Shown here in pieces: positions 8,058 to 15,527 of a stretch of DNA of 29,675 nucleotides (positions within the stretch are counted from its first letter, which is position 1; each line of letters starts with the position of its first letter). Made by a program: the position numbers and the translations under genes. The notes below the pieces were generated by a model. That model was given only the letters and a program-made list of their open reading frames with translations, did no database searches and was not told the origin of the DNA. The DNA is from Lachnospiraceae bacterium (lineage in GTDB: Bacteria; Bacillota; Clostridia; Lachnospirales; Lachnospiraceae): the NCBI GenBank assembly GCA_009774395.1, contig VSNQ01000047.1, positions 1 through 29,675 of the forward strand. Reading direction: 5' to 3'.

Positions 8058-9299
8058 TTATGGTACCACAATCTTTCCAGCAACGGCGCACGCTGCCGCA
8101 GTTTTGGGAGATGCAAGATAAATCCCAACTTTAGAAGTTCCCATACGTCCAAGAAAATTCCGGTTATTTGTAGCAACTACCGTTTCGCCGTCCGTTAAAA
8201 TCCCACCTGTTCTGCCACAGCACAAACCGCAGCTAGGATGTGTAATAATGGCGCCCGCTTTCGCAAGAATTTCCATTGTTCCATTGTCTACTGCCTGCTG
8301 ATAAATTTTGCGGCTTGCTGGTGTTACAATCAGCTTAACAAACGGAGCAACGTGCTTTCCTTTTAAAATTTCAGCTGCTGCCATTAAGTCCTCCAATCGT
8401 CCGTTTGTACAAGAACCAATAAATACCTGATCGATTTCTTTTCCGGCAAGTTCCTCCACCGGTTTCACATTATCCACATTGGAAGGACATGCTAAAACAG
8501 GGATAAAATCCTCCGCTTTATAATTGATTACTTGGCAGTATTGCGCATCTGCGTCCCCCACAAGATCACGGTCTTTATCAGTTAGTGCTATTTGGCAGTA
8601 TTCTGCAGTCTTTTCATCCGGCGTAAATACGGCACACTTTGCGCCTGCCTCAATCGCCATATTGGACATAGACATTCTTGACGCAACTGTCATATTTTCA
8701 ATTGTATCTCCAGTAAATTCCAGTGCCTTATAGGTTGCACCATCTGCGCCCAAATCTCCAATCAATTTTAAAATAATATCCTTTGCCATAACATTATCCG
8801 GCAGCTTCCCTGTTATATTGACCTTGATCGTTTCTGGCACACGAATCCATAGTGTACCTGTGCCAAGAATACTTGCCATTTCTGTATAGCCAATTCCGGA
8901 AGAAAACGCACCAACACATCCATAAGTTGTCGTATGGCTGTCCGTTCCAAAAACCACATCGCCTGGCTTCACATATCCCGCTTCCGTCATTAACTGGTGG
9001 CAGATTCCATCCGCGCGGTGGATATTTTTCATGCCATACTTTTCCACAAACGCATTCCCTACGCGAAAATGTCTGGTGTCGTCAATCTGGCTTGCTGGTA
9101 CCAGATGATCGTATATTAGAACTGCCTTGTCCGTGTCCCATATTTTTGTAAAACCCATTTCCTCAAATTTTGATGCCACAAATGGGATAAAAATATCATG
9201 GATCATTACGCGGTCAACATTGACTGTTACAATCTCTCCCGGTTTCACATCTGCACCGATATTATTGCGGATTATTTTTTCGATTATTGTTGCTCCCAT
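8058..9299 (-). CDS. Aconitase-family dehydratase large subunit, pair A (LeuC/HacA-like)
   Basis: 413 residues, the length of the HacA/archaeal-LeuC type rather than the ~465-residue bacterial LeuC1. The three [4Fe-4S] ligands are visible: Cys297 in IGSCTNGRLEDL and Cys357/Cys360 in HPSCGLCCG, with the canonical 60 and 3 residue spacing. DSHTTTYGCVGAFSSGIG is the active-site region. Such proteins with a LeuD-like partner interconvert hydroxy-diacids by dehydration and rehydration: isopropylmalate, homocitrate, citramalate or 2,3-dimethylmalate. The partner gene ends 20 bases upstream. It is the last gene of a five-gene operon holding a second full pair. No leuA or leuB is present, so leucine synthesis is only one possibility. 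The gene end is followed by R1 copy 4. Confidence 0.88.
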   Translation of the reverse strand: MGATIIEKIIRNNIGADVKPGEIVTVNVDRVMIHDIFIPFVASKFEEMGFTKIWDTDKAVLIYDHLVPASQIDDTRHFRVGNAFVEKYGMKNIHRADGICHQLMTEAGYVKPGDVVFGTDSHTTTYGCVGAFSSGIGYTEMASILGTGTLWIRVPETIKVNITGKLPDNVMAKDIILKLIGDLGADGATYKALEFTGDTIENMTVASRMSMSNMAIEAGAKCAVFTPDEKTAEYCQIALTDKDRDLVGDADAQYCQVINYKAEDFIPVLACPSNVDNVKPVEELAGKEIDQVFIGSCTNGRLEDLMAAAEILKGKHVAPFVKLIVTPASRKIYQQAVDNGTMEILAKAGAIITHPSCGLCCGRTGGILTDGETVVATNNRNFLGRMGTSKVGIYLASPKTAAACAVAGKIVVP

Positions 9300-9319
9300 A
9301 GTTTACTCTTATCCTTTCC

Positions 9320-9811
9320 TTAGTTTAATCCATTCAGCCTGCGCATTGCCGGAACAAGCCCGCCTGCGTTTATTATATCCACCAAGTTCTGCGGAAGTGA
9401 TGTTATTTTATACAAGTTACCATTGTGCTCAATTGCCTTATTTACTGTCACAGTAATTTCATCGCCTTCCTGAACAGCATCATGCAATTCCTGATTTTCA
9501 ATTAACAAAAGACCATTATTAATGGCATTGCGGAAGAAAATTCGTGCAAATGATTTCGCTATCACACATTGAATGCCAAGTGCCTTGATAATCTCCGGTG
9601 CCTGCTCTCTTGACGAACCACAGCCAAAATTTTTACCTGCCACAATGATATCACCTTTTTTTATCTGTCCTGCAAGCTCCTGCCGCAGTGGTGAAAACGC
9701 ATACGGTGCCATATCCTGCACCGTTTTTAGTGCCAGATACTCCGTAGGTATAATAATATCCGTATCAATATCATCCCCTAAAACCCATATTTTTCCAGTA
9801 AATTTCTCCAT
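9320..9811 (-). CDS. Aconitase-family dehydratase small subunit, pair A (LeuD-like)
   Basis: 163 residues, the swivelling domain that closes over the iron-sulfur active site of the large subunit. Key motifs are DDIDTDIIIPTEYL near residues 13-26 and GKNFGCGSSREQAPEIIKALG near 60-80, then AKSFARIFFRNAINNGL. The loop after DTD, known to help set substrate choice in archaeal homologues, reads YLAL here. As I recall, methanogen homoaconitase has YLRT and isopropylmalate isomerase YLVY, so the arginine of homoaconitase is absent. It lies 20 bases before the large subunit gene and 77 bases after the pair B large subunit gene. The substrate remains open. Confidence 0.88.
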   Translation of the reverse strand: MEKFTGKIWVLGDDIDTDIIIPTEYLALKTVQDMAPYAFSPLRQELAGQIKKGDIIVAGKNFGCGSSREQAPEIIKALGIQCVIAKSFARIFFRNAINNGLLLIENQELHDAVQEGDEITVTVNKAIEHNGNLYKITSLPQNLVDIINAGGLVPAMRRLNGLN

Positions 9812-9888
9812 ATTTCACCATTCCTTCCCAGTTTTACTAAGGAACATTTCTTAACAGTTCCTAAGGAAAATCGCCGCTTACTCCTTCC

Positions 9889-11136
9889 CTATACCATATC
9901 CGCTGTAGCAATCTCACCTTTTATCGCAGAGGCAGTTACCGTCGCCGCCGACGCCAAATATACAAATGAATCCTTATGTCCTGCACGTCCCTTAAAATTC
10001 CGCGTTCCTGTACTAATCAATACTTCATTCTCACCAATTACACCTTGACAGCTTCCCCAGCACACACTGCAGTTTGGGTTCATTACAATTGCACCTGCGT
10101 CCATAAATGTGCTGATAATCCCCTCTGAAAGTGCCTGCTGATACACCGCCGCACTTGCTGGTACAACAAGAAAACGCACCAATGGATGCACTTTTTTGCC
10201 TTTTATCAGTTCTGCGCCAACCCTTAAATCCTCAATCCGCCCATTATTGCAGGAACCAAGGAAGGCTTCATCAATATGCGTCCCCACACACTCCTTTGCG
10301 CTGACCACATTATCGACAAAGTGCGGCTTTGCCACAATCGGCTGGATCGTTGCAAGATCAATATTATAAACCTTTGCAAACACAGCATCTTCATCACTCT
10401 TGAAAATATGTTTCGGTTCTCTGCTATGTGCTTTTAAGTAATCCAGCGTAATATCATCTACCTCCATTAAAGCGGTTTTTGCACCGGCTTCCACACAAAG
10501 GTTGCAAATCGCAATACGATCACTGATATTTAACGTTTTCAAGCCTTCGCCGCTAAATTCCATTGCCATATAATTCGCACCATTCGCGCCAATCATACCA
10601 ATAATAGAAAGAATCAAATCTCTTGCATATACGCCTTCCCTTAACTTTCCTGTTAATTGAAATTTCAATGTTTCCGGCACTAAAAGCCATGAATGCCCTG
10701 TTACCATTGCATACAAATAATCTGTACAGCCTACCCCCGTACCAAAGGCGCCGACCGCACCATAAGCACAAGTATGACTGTCTGCTCCGAAAATCAGTTC
10801 GCCACTTGTCACATGATTTTCCATCATTACCTGATGACAAACCCCTGCCCCCTCATAAAATTTTATTTGATGCTTCTTGGCAAAATCACGCATTTTTTTA
10901 TGAGAAGCTGCGGTCTTCGTGCTGTCACAGGGAACATTGTGATCCATAATCCAAACCAGCTTGCTTACATCTGCAATATGCGGATTCTCCAATTGATTGT
11001 ACATATCAATGGTAAGATGCGTTGTCCCATCATTGCTCATCAACCTGTCCAATTCGACAGTATGGATATCCCCAGCCTTTACGGTTTCTACACCAGCCGC
11101 AGCTGCAATTATTTTTTCTGCCATTGTCATTCCCAT
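9889..11136 (-). CDS. Aconitase-family dehydratase large subunit, pair B (LeuC/HacA-like)
   Basis: 415 residues with Cys296 in LGSCNNGRIEDL and Cys356/Cys359 in NPNCSVCWGSCQG as the predicted [4Fe-4S] ligands, at the same spacing as pair A. The usual GSCTN is GSCNN here, and the CxxC loop differs strongly from pair A (NCSVCWG against SCGLCCG), so the two pairs are old paralogues, not a recent duplication. MDHNVPCD and GADSHTCAYGAVGAFGTGVG are the conserved substrate and cluster regions. AGGAGG lies about 10 bases before the ATG at 11136. Its small subunit is encoded two genes upstream with a P-loop gene between. The reaction is a hydro-lyase or isomerase on a malate-type acid; which acid is unknown. 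Confidence 0.88.
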   Translation of the reverse strand: MGMTMAEKIIAAAAGVETVKAGDIHTVELDRLMSNDGTTHLTIDMYNQLENPHIADVSKLVWIMDHNVPCDSTKTAASHKKMRDFAKKHQIKFYEGAGVCHQVMMENHVTSGELIFGADSHTCAYGAVGAFGTGVGCTDYLYAMVTGHSWLLVPETLKFQLTGKLREGVYARDLILSIIGMIGANGANYMAMEFSGEGLKTLNISDRIAICNLCVEAGAKTALMEVDDITLDYLKAHSREPKHIFKSDEDAVFAKVYNIDLATIQPIVAKPHFVDNVVSAKECVGTHIDEAFLGSCNNGRIEDLRVGAELIKGKKVHPLVRFLVVPASAAVYQQALSEGIISTFMDAGAIVMNPNCSVCWGSCQGVIGENEVLISTGTRNFKGRAGHKDSFVYLASAATVTASAIKGEIATADMV

Positions 11137-11142
11137 ATATTT

Positions 11143-11694
11143 TTATCCTCCCATAATCTCTAAATATGTTGTTACAATACAATTTTTATTCTGTTCCAAT
11201 TCCTGCTGCCCATCCAGATAAAGCACCTTGCACGACAGTGACTGCGCCCATTCCATATGCGTTTTCAGGCAAGGCGATCCATCGGTGTCATACCGCGCCG
11301 CCATATCCAAGAAATGCTGGTGCCCCTCATACATATCACCGCCTTCTAAAATGCGATCCCCAAACCATTGATATTCCCGTTGATGCAGCCGCTCCATCCG
11401 AACCGCAACAGGCGCAGTAATATGAACCGCCAAATCAAATAATGGATCAAACGGCTTATGAAAACTATCCATAGTCCCTGCCATTACAAAGTTCTCGTTC
11501 TGAGAAATATCCGCCATCAGCCGACTTGCTTTTTCCTCACGCGAATACATTTGCGAAAAAGGTATTTCTGTGTCTTTGCGCCAAATATATTCATCAATAT
11601 CAAAATACGGAAAACCCAATTCTGCCGCTGTTAATTTTCCCAGGGAAGTCTTGCCAGAACCTGCGGAACCAAAAATAATAATCCCTCTTGCCAT
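11143..11694 (-). CDS. Small P-loop kinase-like protein inside the dehydratase operon
   Basis: 183 residues. It starts MARGIIIFGSAGSGKTSLGK with a Walker A motif at residues 9-16, followed by FDIDEYIW, a layout like shikimate kinase, adenylate kinase or gluconate kinase-type enzymes. VRMERLHQREYQWFGDRIL resembles the lid region of such kinases. I cannot name the substrate; conserved homologues are usually annotated only as AAA-family ATPase. GGAGG precedes the ATG at 11694 by 9 bases. The gene sits 26 bases after the small subunit and 6 bases before the large subunit of pair B, so it is cotranscribed with them. That position suggests a role tied to the pathway, for example substrate phosphorylation, but this is inference. 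Confidence 0.75.
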   Translation of the reverse strand: MARGIIIFGSAGSGKTSLGKLTAAELGFPYFDIDEYIWRKDTEIPFSQMYSREEKASRLMADISQNENFVMAGTMDSFHKPFDPLFDLAVHITAPVAVRMERLHQREYQWFGDRILEGGDMYEGHQHFLDMAARYDTDGSPCLKTHMEWAQSLSCKVLYLDGQQELEQNKNCIVTTYLEIMGG

Positions 11695-11720
11695 TGCATC
11701 AAACCTCCATTTTATCCGCC

Positions 11721-12194
11721 TTAATTCTGCTTATTAAGGGACGCAATCAGTCCGCCTTGGTCAAGAATCCCCTGCATATACTCCGGAAGTTTCGTGCATT
11801 CATAGGTTTTGCCGTTTACCCGCACAACACCCTCCTGCATGGAAAGTTCCATTTCATCCCCAGCATTAACATTTTCATGCAAATCTTTGCACACAATTAC
11901 CGGAAGTCCAATATTAATCGCATTGCGGTAGAAAATTCTCGCAAACGACTTGGCAATTACAGCCTTAACGCCTAAGGCTTTTAGTACAGTCGGCGCCTGC
12001 TCCCGCGAGGAACCGCAGCCGAAATTCTCCGACGCAACCACATAATCTCCTGCCTGCACCTTGCCTGCAAAATCAGGGTCAAGCGATTCAAATGTGTGCG
12101 ATTTCATCTCGTCAATTGTTGGATAGATAATATACTGTGACGCAATAATCTGATCCGTATCCACATCCTGATTAAATTTAAAAATTTTTCCCAT
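11721..12194 (-). CDS. Aconitase-family dehydratase small subunit, pair B (LeuD-like)
   Basis: 157 residues from MGKIFKFNQDVDTDQIIASQY. Conserved GCGSSREQAPTVLKALG and AKSFARIFYRNAINIGLPV mark the LeuD/HacB family. The substrate-specificity loop reads YIIY, close to the YLVY that I recall for isopropylmalate isomerase small subunits. The ATG at 12194 has AAAGGAG about 10 bases upstream and matches family N-termini. The frame stays open for 95 more codons upstream, through R1 copy 2, to another ATG at 12479 that also has a good ribosome site; see the separate entry. First structural gene of the operon, partner of the large subunit at 9889-11136. Confidence 0.88.
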   Translation of the reverse strand: MGKIFKFNQDVDTDQIIASQYIIYPTIDEMKSHTFESLDPDFAGKVQAGDYVVASENFGCGSSREQAPTVLKALGVKAVIAKSFARIFYRNAINIGLPVIVCKDLHENVNAGDEMELSMQEGVVRVNGKTYECTKLPEYMQGILDQGGLIASLNKQN

Positions 12195-12479
12195 ATAAGT
12201 TAATCTCCTTTCGCTTAATGAAAGCAAACGCAAGTACTTTTGTCGTTTACTACTATTATACTTATACTCACGAACGATTAGATTTTCCTTTCTGCACAAC
12301 ACATATTGCCCACTTATGCAATATGGTCTGTGCAGAAATTGGAAAATCTTAATGGTCGTTAGTATATCCTCTCTGTTCCCATCCCACACCCGAAATGCAG
12401 GCAAGATAATACTTACCATTCGCTTCGCAGATACTTGGGTCAGGATAAAAGCCCTGACAATTGGATTATGTACTTCCAT
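12195..12479 (-). other. In-frame leader reading frame upstream of the pair B small subunit
   Basis: From ATG at 12479 (GGGAGG 6 bases upstream) the frame is open for 95 codons and runs without a stop into the LeuD-like gene. The first ~39 residues (MEVHNPIVRAFILTQVSAKR...) are unique sequence that I do not recognise. The next ~34 come from R1 copy 2 (KIFQFLHRPYCISGQYV...). The internal ATG at 12194 has its own ribosome site and is the better family start. So this may be a leader peptide joined by the repeat, an alternative longer product, or chance. No T-box or other riboswitch features were found in this 365-base stretch. Confidence 0.35.
12263..12366 (+). repeat. R1 palindromic repeat, copy 2 (104 bp)
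   Basis: Intact copy with ends TATACT and AGTATA and the long hairpin of copies 1 and 3; only a handful of substitutions separate the three. It lies 69 bases upstream of the pair B small subunit, inside the likely 5' leader of the dehydratase operon. TTGGAA (12339-12344), 18 bases, TATATC (12363-12368) at its right end points on the plus strand, away from the operon. Confidence 0.88.
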
Positions 12480-12502
12480 ATACAGCCTCCCTTCAATGAT
12501 AA

Positions 12503-12532
12503 ATTATACTGGAAAATACCAAGTTTTTCCAA
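12503..12532 (-). promoter_or_regulatory. Candidate promoter of the dehydratase operon, within R1 copy 5
   Basis: Minus strand TTGGAA (12527-12532), 18 bases, TATAAT (12503-12508). The predicted start near 12496 lies about 17 bases before the ATG of the leader reading frame. The -10 box is perfect; the -35 box has 4 of 6 and the spacer is one base long, so activity is uncertain. Confidence 0.5.
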
Positions 12533-12577
12533 TAACATCAACTTCCACAATTGGAAAACTTATCGTTCATCAGTATA
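12505..12577 (+). repeat. R1-related short palindrome, copy 5 (73 bp)
   Basis: Ends TATACT and AGTATA like R1, with the inner arms AAGTTTTTCCAA and TTGGAAAACTT pairing; the central third of R1 is missing. The right part ACAATTGGAAAACTTATCGTTC aligns with R1 right ends (read as two pieces). It overlaps the last 18 bases of the EIIC-EAL gene. Because both arms carry TTGGAA, both ends look promoter-like: minus 12503-12532 and plus TTGGAA (12551-12556), 17 bases, TATATT (12574-12579). Confidence 0.62.
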
Positions 12578-14674
12578 TTTCTCCAAAAATACCTCCAGTT
12601 TATCCATTGGAACTGCCGGACTATACAAATATCCCTGATAAATACAACAGCCCAGAGCCTCTAATTTCTGCCGCTGCTCCTCCGTTTCCACATATTCGGC
12701 AATCAGTTCATAATTCAGAGAATCTGCCATCTGGTAAATGCCTGCAATAATCGTTTGGCAGCGTTCGTTGTCCAGCACATGTTTTACTAAACTTCCATCC
12801 AGCTTTACAGCTTCAAATTCGTTATCCTGCAAATACTGCATCGAACTATGTCCCATTCCAAAATCGTCCATATGAAATACAATACCGTTCTTTTTTAAAC
12901 GCAGCATTCGCTCAGGCACTACGCCTGATGTGGCAAGCGCCATTTGTTCCGTTATCTCAAAGCACATAGTGCAGCCGCCGAAATGATACTTTGCAAGAAT
13001 TGCCTCTACCCTGTTGCAAAACGTATTGGATTCAAACTGTACCGGAAGAATATTCACTGCCATATGCAATGGTTTCCCTCTTTTAGATAAATGCTCCAAA
13101 TCCTGTGCCGCCCTCTCAATCAGCATAATACCGAAATCATCCAAAAGGTGATTTTGTCTGGCAAGCTCAATCACCATTGGCGGATACATAAATCCAGCTT
13201 CCGGATGAATCCACCGCAGCAGCGCCTCCACACCGTAAACCGTATTTTTACTGGTTATCTGTGGCTGATAAAATGTTTTAATTTCTCCTGCTGTTATCGC
13301 TTCCTTTAAATCCCTTGTCAGTGTCTTTACAGTTTCGCGCTTCACCTTTGAACCTTTTTTCAGGTTGATAATCTCGCCCTTTTTCTCGCACGCAATCATT
13401 TCTTCTTTTAACTTTTCAACATTATTTTGCAGCATCTGGGCACTATGTGCATCGGACATTTCCAAAAATGGGAAGTAAATTGCCGTTCCTATTATAAAAA
13501 GCACCGCCTGCAAAATGCTCCCCGCTATACTTCCTGTCGAAAGATATCCGCTAAATAAAATGGGGGTTGTCCATCCCACCTGTACAGATGCCGGCGGCAC
13601 CAAACCAATAAAAATGCTGATTGCTGCAACTGCTGTCTGTACCAGCGGCACCAGTACAAAGGGAATAATCATAATAGGATTCAATACCACAGGAAGCCCA
13701 AACAGCACAATTTCATTAATATTAAAAAGTGCTGGAACAATTCCTGCCTTAAAAAGCGTTCTATCCTTTTTGTTATTTCTAAGGCAAATCGCCGCTAACA
13801 GACAAAGTGTAGAACCACTTCCTCCAATCAACGCAAACACATCAAAAAATGTCTTAGAAAAAATAGGTGCGCTTACCCCTGCCGCAATGCTGTCTGTCAG
13901 CCCTTTTTCGAACAACTCTGTAGATACTACATGAAGCATATCGCTGCCGTGTATCCCAAAAAACCATGAAATCTGTGACAAAAACAAGAACAACGCCGCT
14001 CCGACTGCGCCTGTACCAATTACACCAAACAGCTTTGTCAAAAGTCCAGAACCTATGTTTTGTATATCTGTTTCCACCCCCAAAAGTGCTAGAAGCAAAC
14101 GCAAAACTGCCCACATAAAAATTACGCAGGTAATCGGCAGAATCGCCTCCACTGTATTTTGAAAATCCACATCTACTCCTGCCTGATATTTATTTTTAAT
14201 ATGGTGCTTATATGCGCTTTTCACAGTACGAAACACGACACAGCTAATTATCGTTATTAAAATTCCAGTAAACATCCAAGTAGCTTCAAATACAGTATAC
14301 GATATTCCCTCAATACCAGACTGCACAAATATCATATAAGACACCAAGCTGGTCAGCATATAAAATCCCGTATCTTCTTCTTCAACCTGACTGGCGTAAC
14401 TATGACTTACGGTTAAAATAACAAACAGTGTAACCGATCCCATTGATGCATGATATACCCACAATATTGCCTGATACACCATTCCATTGCATACTTCCCG
14501 AATCCATTCCTGATAAACCGCAACAGGAAAAGAAGTCAGCAATACACAGAAAGAACCGATAATAAAAAACGGAATGCAGAGCAGAAGCCCTCTACGCATT
14601 GCAATAATAAAATCCTTGCTCTCCATCCATGTGGATAAATTGTTCCCAAATATTTTCTTCTGCTTTTGTTCCAT
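12560..14674 (-). CDS. PTS EIIC (cellobiose/lactose type) fused to EAL c-di-GMP phosphodiesterase
   Basis: 704 residues in two parts. Residues ~1-405 form a PTS EIIC membrane domain of the ChbC/lactose-cellobiose class. His242 in FFGIHGSD and Glu321 in FNINEIVLFGLPVVLNP sit where ChbC-type permeases bind sugar; the usual NINEP has Ile instead of Pro. A charged linker with coiled-coil character (~410-455) leads to an EAL domain (~456-700). All catalytic positions are present: Glu483 (EAL), Asn541, Glu573, Asp603-Asp604, Lys624, Glu660, Gln680. So it should cleave c-di-GMP. No EIIA, EIIB or HPr gene is nearby, so it may sense a sugar or PTS state rather than transport. GGGGG precedes the ATG at 14674. 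Such fusions exist in databases; the physiology is little studied. Confidence 0.9.
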   Translation of the reverse strand: MEQKQKKIFGNNLSTWMESKDFIIAMRRGLLLCIPFFIIGSFCVLLTSFPVAVYQEWIREVCNGMVYQAILWVYHASMGSVTLFVILTVSHSYASQVEEEDTGFYMLTSLVSYMIFVQSGIEGISYTVFEATWMFTGILITIISCVVFRTVKSAYKHHIKNKYQAGVDVDFQNTVEAILPITCVIFMWAVLRLLLALLGVETDIQNIGSGLLTKLFGVIGTGAVGAALFLFLSQISWFFGIHGSDMLHVVSTELFEKGLTDSIAAGVSAPIFSKTFFDVFALIGGSGSTLCLLAAICLRNNKKDRTLFKAGIVPALFNINEIVLFGLPVVLNPIMIIPFVLVPLVQTAVAAISIFIGLVPPASVQVGWTTPILFSGYLSTGSIAGSILQAVLFIIGTAIYFPFLEMSDAHSAQMLQNNVEKLKEEMIACEKKGEIINLKKGSKVKRETVKTLTRDLKEAITAGEIKTFYQPQITSKNTVYGVEALLRWIHPEAGFMYPPMVIELARQNHLLDDFGIMLIERAAQDLEHLSKRGKPLHMAVNILPVQFESNTFCNRVEAILAKYHFGGCTMCFEITEQMALATSGVVPERMLRLKKNGIVFHMDDFGMGHSSMQYLQDNEFEAVKLDGSLVKHVLDNERCQTIIAGIYQMADSLNYELIAEYVETEEQRQKLEALGCCIYQGYLYSPAVPMDKLEVFLEKYTDER

Positions 14675-14818
14675 TGCAATCCCCCATTCCTGCGTTTACA
14701 TACATTTTATATCCATTGTGCCTAGCCAAACTATTTCAAATCCTACAACTTTCAGTAACAATTTTCATTCTATCACATTTCATAGGAAACTGCATTACAT
14801 TTTTATATTCATACAAGC
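14675..14818. other. AT-rich leader region of the EIIC-EAL gene
   Basis: 144 bases between the EIIC-EAL start and the composite repeat. It must hold the promoter of the gene, but I found no pair of hexamers close to consensus. No riboswitch core is recognisable; in particular I saw no clear c-di-GMP aptamer. Confidence 0.4.
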
Positions 14819-14864
14819 GTAACAGTTCAGCCTTTGGCTTCCTGTTACAGGCATCAAGCCATGC

Positions 14865-14948
14865 AAAACCACTTCATGAAAACCACTTCGTGAAAACCAC
14901 TTCGTGAAAACCACTTCGTGAAAACCACTTCGTGAAAACCACTTCGTG
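14865..14948 (+). repeat. R3 array, locus 1: six tandem 14-bp units
   Basis: The unit AAAACCACTTCGTG is repeated six times head to tail with no spacer; only the first copy differs (CATG for CGTG). Each unit contains CACTTCGTG, a 3-bp palindrome. The array is framed by GCATCAAGCCA at the left (about 14851-14861) and TGGCTTGATGC at the right, a perfect 11-bp inverted repeat, so the whole array would sit at the tip of a stem in RNA or extruded DNA. The near-identity of units suggests recent expansion or correction. Confidence 0.92.
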
Positions 14949-14984
14949 GTGGCTTGATGCATCTCTGCCACTACGCTGTTTCAC

Positions 14985-15082
14985 GGGGTTGTCGCATTAA
15001 GGCAAACGGATACAAGATAGTCTAACACGGTACGGATATTTATACTATATCTTGTATACTCAAAGCTTATTGCGACAGCCCC
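14985..15082 (-). repeat. R2 inverted-repeat element, copy B (98 bp)
   Basis: Reverse complement matches 6451-6548 over the full 98 bases, with the same length and terminal sequences (GGGGTTGTCGCATTAAG and GCTTATTGCGACAGCCCC). It forms the right part of the composite element at 14819-15098. Flanks TTTCACGG and CCTAGGCTGA are shared with copy A. Confidence 0.85.
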
Positions 15083-15159
15083 TAGGCTGACCTGTTACAT
15101 ACAAGCAACAGGTCATACGCCACTTGTGCAGCATACTTCCTCTGCACGGGTTTATGTAT

Positions 15160-15199
15160 AAAATCAAAATCGAGTAGGAGATATTTCTTCCCCTACTCG
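15160..15199 (-). terminator. Terminator of the hydrogenase-sensor operon
   Basis: On the minus strand CGAGTAGG (complement of 15192-15199) pairs with CCTACTCG (complement of 15171-15178), an 8-bp perfect stem with a 13-base loop, followed by ATTTTGATTTT. It begins 17 bases after the YbjQ stop at 15216 and ends the operon that starts at 19413. Confidence 0.7.
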
Positions 15200-15215
15200 C
15201 CGCCGGATTCTCCAT

Positions 15216-15527
15216 TTACTTAAATCGTACAGCTGTTCCATATGCCATAACTTCGGCTGCGCCTTGCATCACCGCAGACGAAGCATAACGCACATTTAAA
15301 ACCGCGTCTGCACCAAGTTGCTCTGCTTCCTCAACCATCCGCTTTGTTGCAAGTGCTCTCGCCTCGTTCATCATATCTGTATACGCTTTTAACTCGCCGC
15401 CGACAAGCGTTTTAAAACTCTGCGTAATATCTTTACCAATATTTTTACTTTGAATTGTACTGCCCTTTACCAAACCAAGCATTTCCGTTTCTTTTCCTGA
15501 AATATAATCAGTATTTACTAAGATCAT
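15216..15527 (-). CDS. YbjQ/UPF0145 family protein
   Basis: 103 residues from MILVNTDYISGKETEMLGLV, with VKGSTIQSKNIGKDI and the C-terminal LGADAVLNVRYASSAVMQGAAEVMAYGTAV, which is typical of the YbjQ (PF01906) family of small pentameric proteins of unknown function once called heavy-metal binding. The ATG at 15527 is chosen over a GTG four codons earlier because AAGGAG is 11 bases before the ATG and directly abuts the GTG, and because homologues begin at this residue. It overlaps the previous gene by 20 bases, so it is translationally coupled. Last gene of the operon, followed by a terminator. Confidence 0.9.
   Translation of the reverse strand: MILVNTDYISGKETEMLGLVKGSTIQSKNIGKDITQSFKTLVGGELKAYTDMMNEARALATKRMVEEAEQLGADAVLNVRYASSAVMQGAAEVMAYGTAVRFK

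Larger units (their letters stand above)
14819..15098. mobile_element. Composite nested repeat element (280 bp) without coding capacity
   Basis: Bounded by 15-base inverted repeats that differ at one position: GTAACAGTTCAGCCT (14819-14833) and AGGCTGACCTGTTAC (15084-15098). Inside, in order, are an array of six 14-bp units (14865-14948) framed by its own inverted repeat, a spacer, and R2 copy B (14985-15082). The nested symmetry and the partial copies at 6451-6558 and 28763-29070 point to a small mobile or formerly mobile element. No transposase is encoded. Confidence 0.68.

Noticed and set aside
12195..12560. T-box or leucine-responsive leader before the dehydratase operon
   Set aside because: No T-box sequence or tRNA-binding core and no run of leucine codons in the leader frame; the stretch is explained mostly by R1 copies.
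14675..14818. c-di-GMP riboswitch before the EIIC-EAL gene
   Set aside because: It would fit the function, but I could not find the conserved core or a fitting stem arrangement.
14865..14948. 14-bp tandem array as a CRISPR
   Set aside because: Units are joined directly with no spacers, far shorter than CRISPR repeats, and no cas genes are present. The same applies to 28876-29001.
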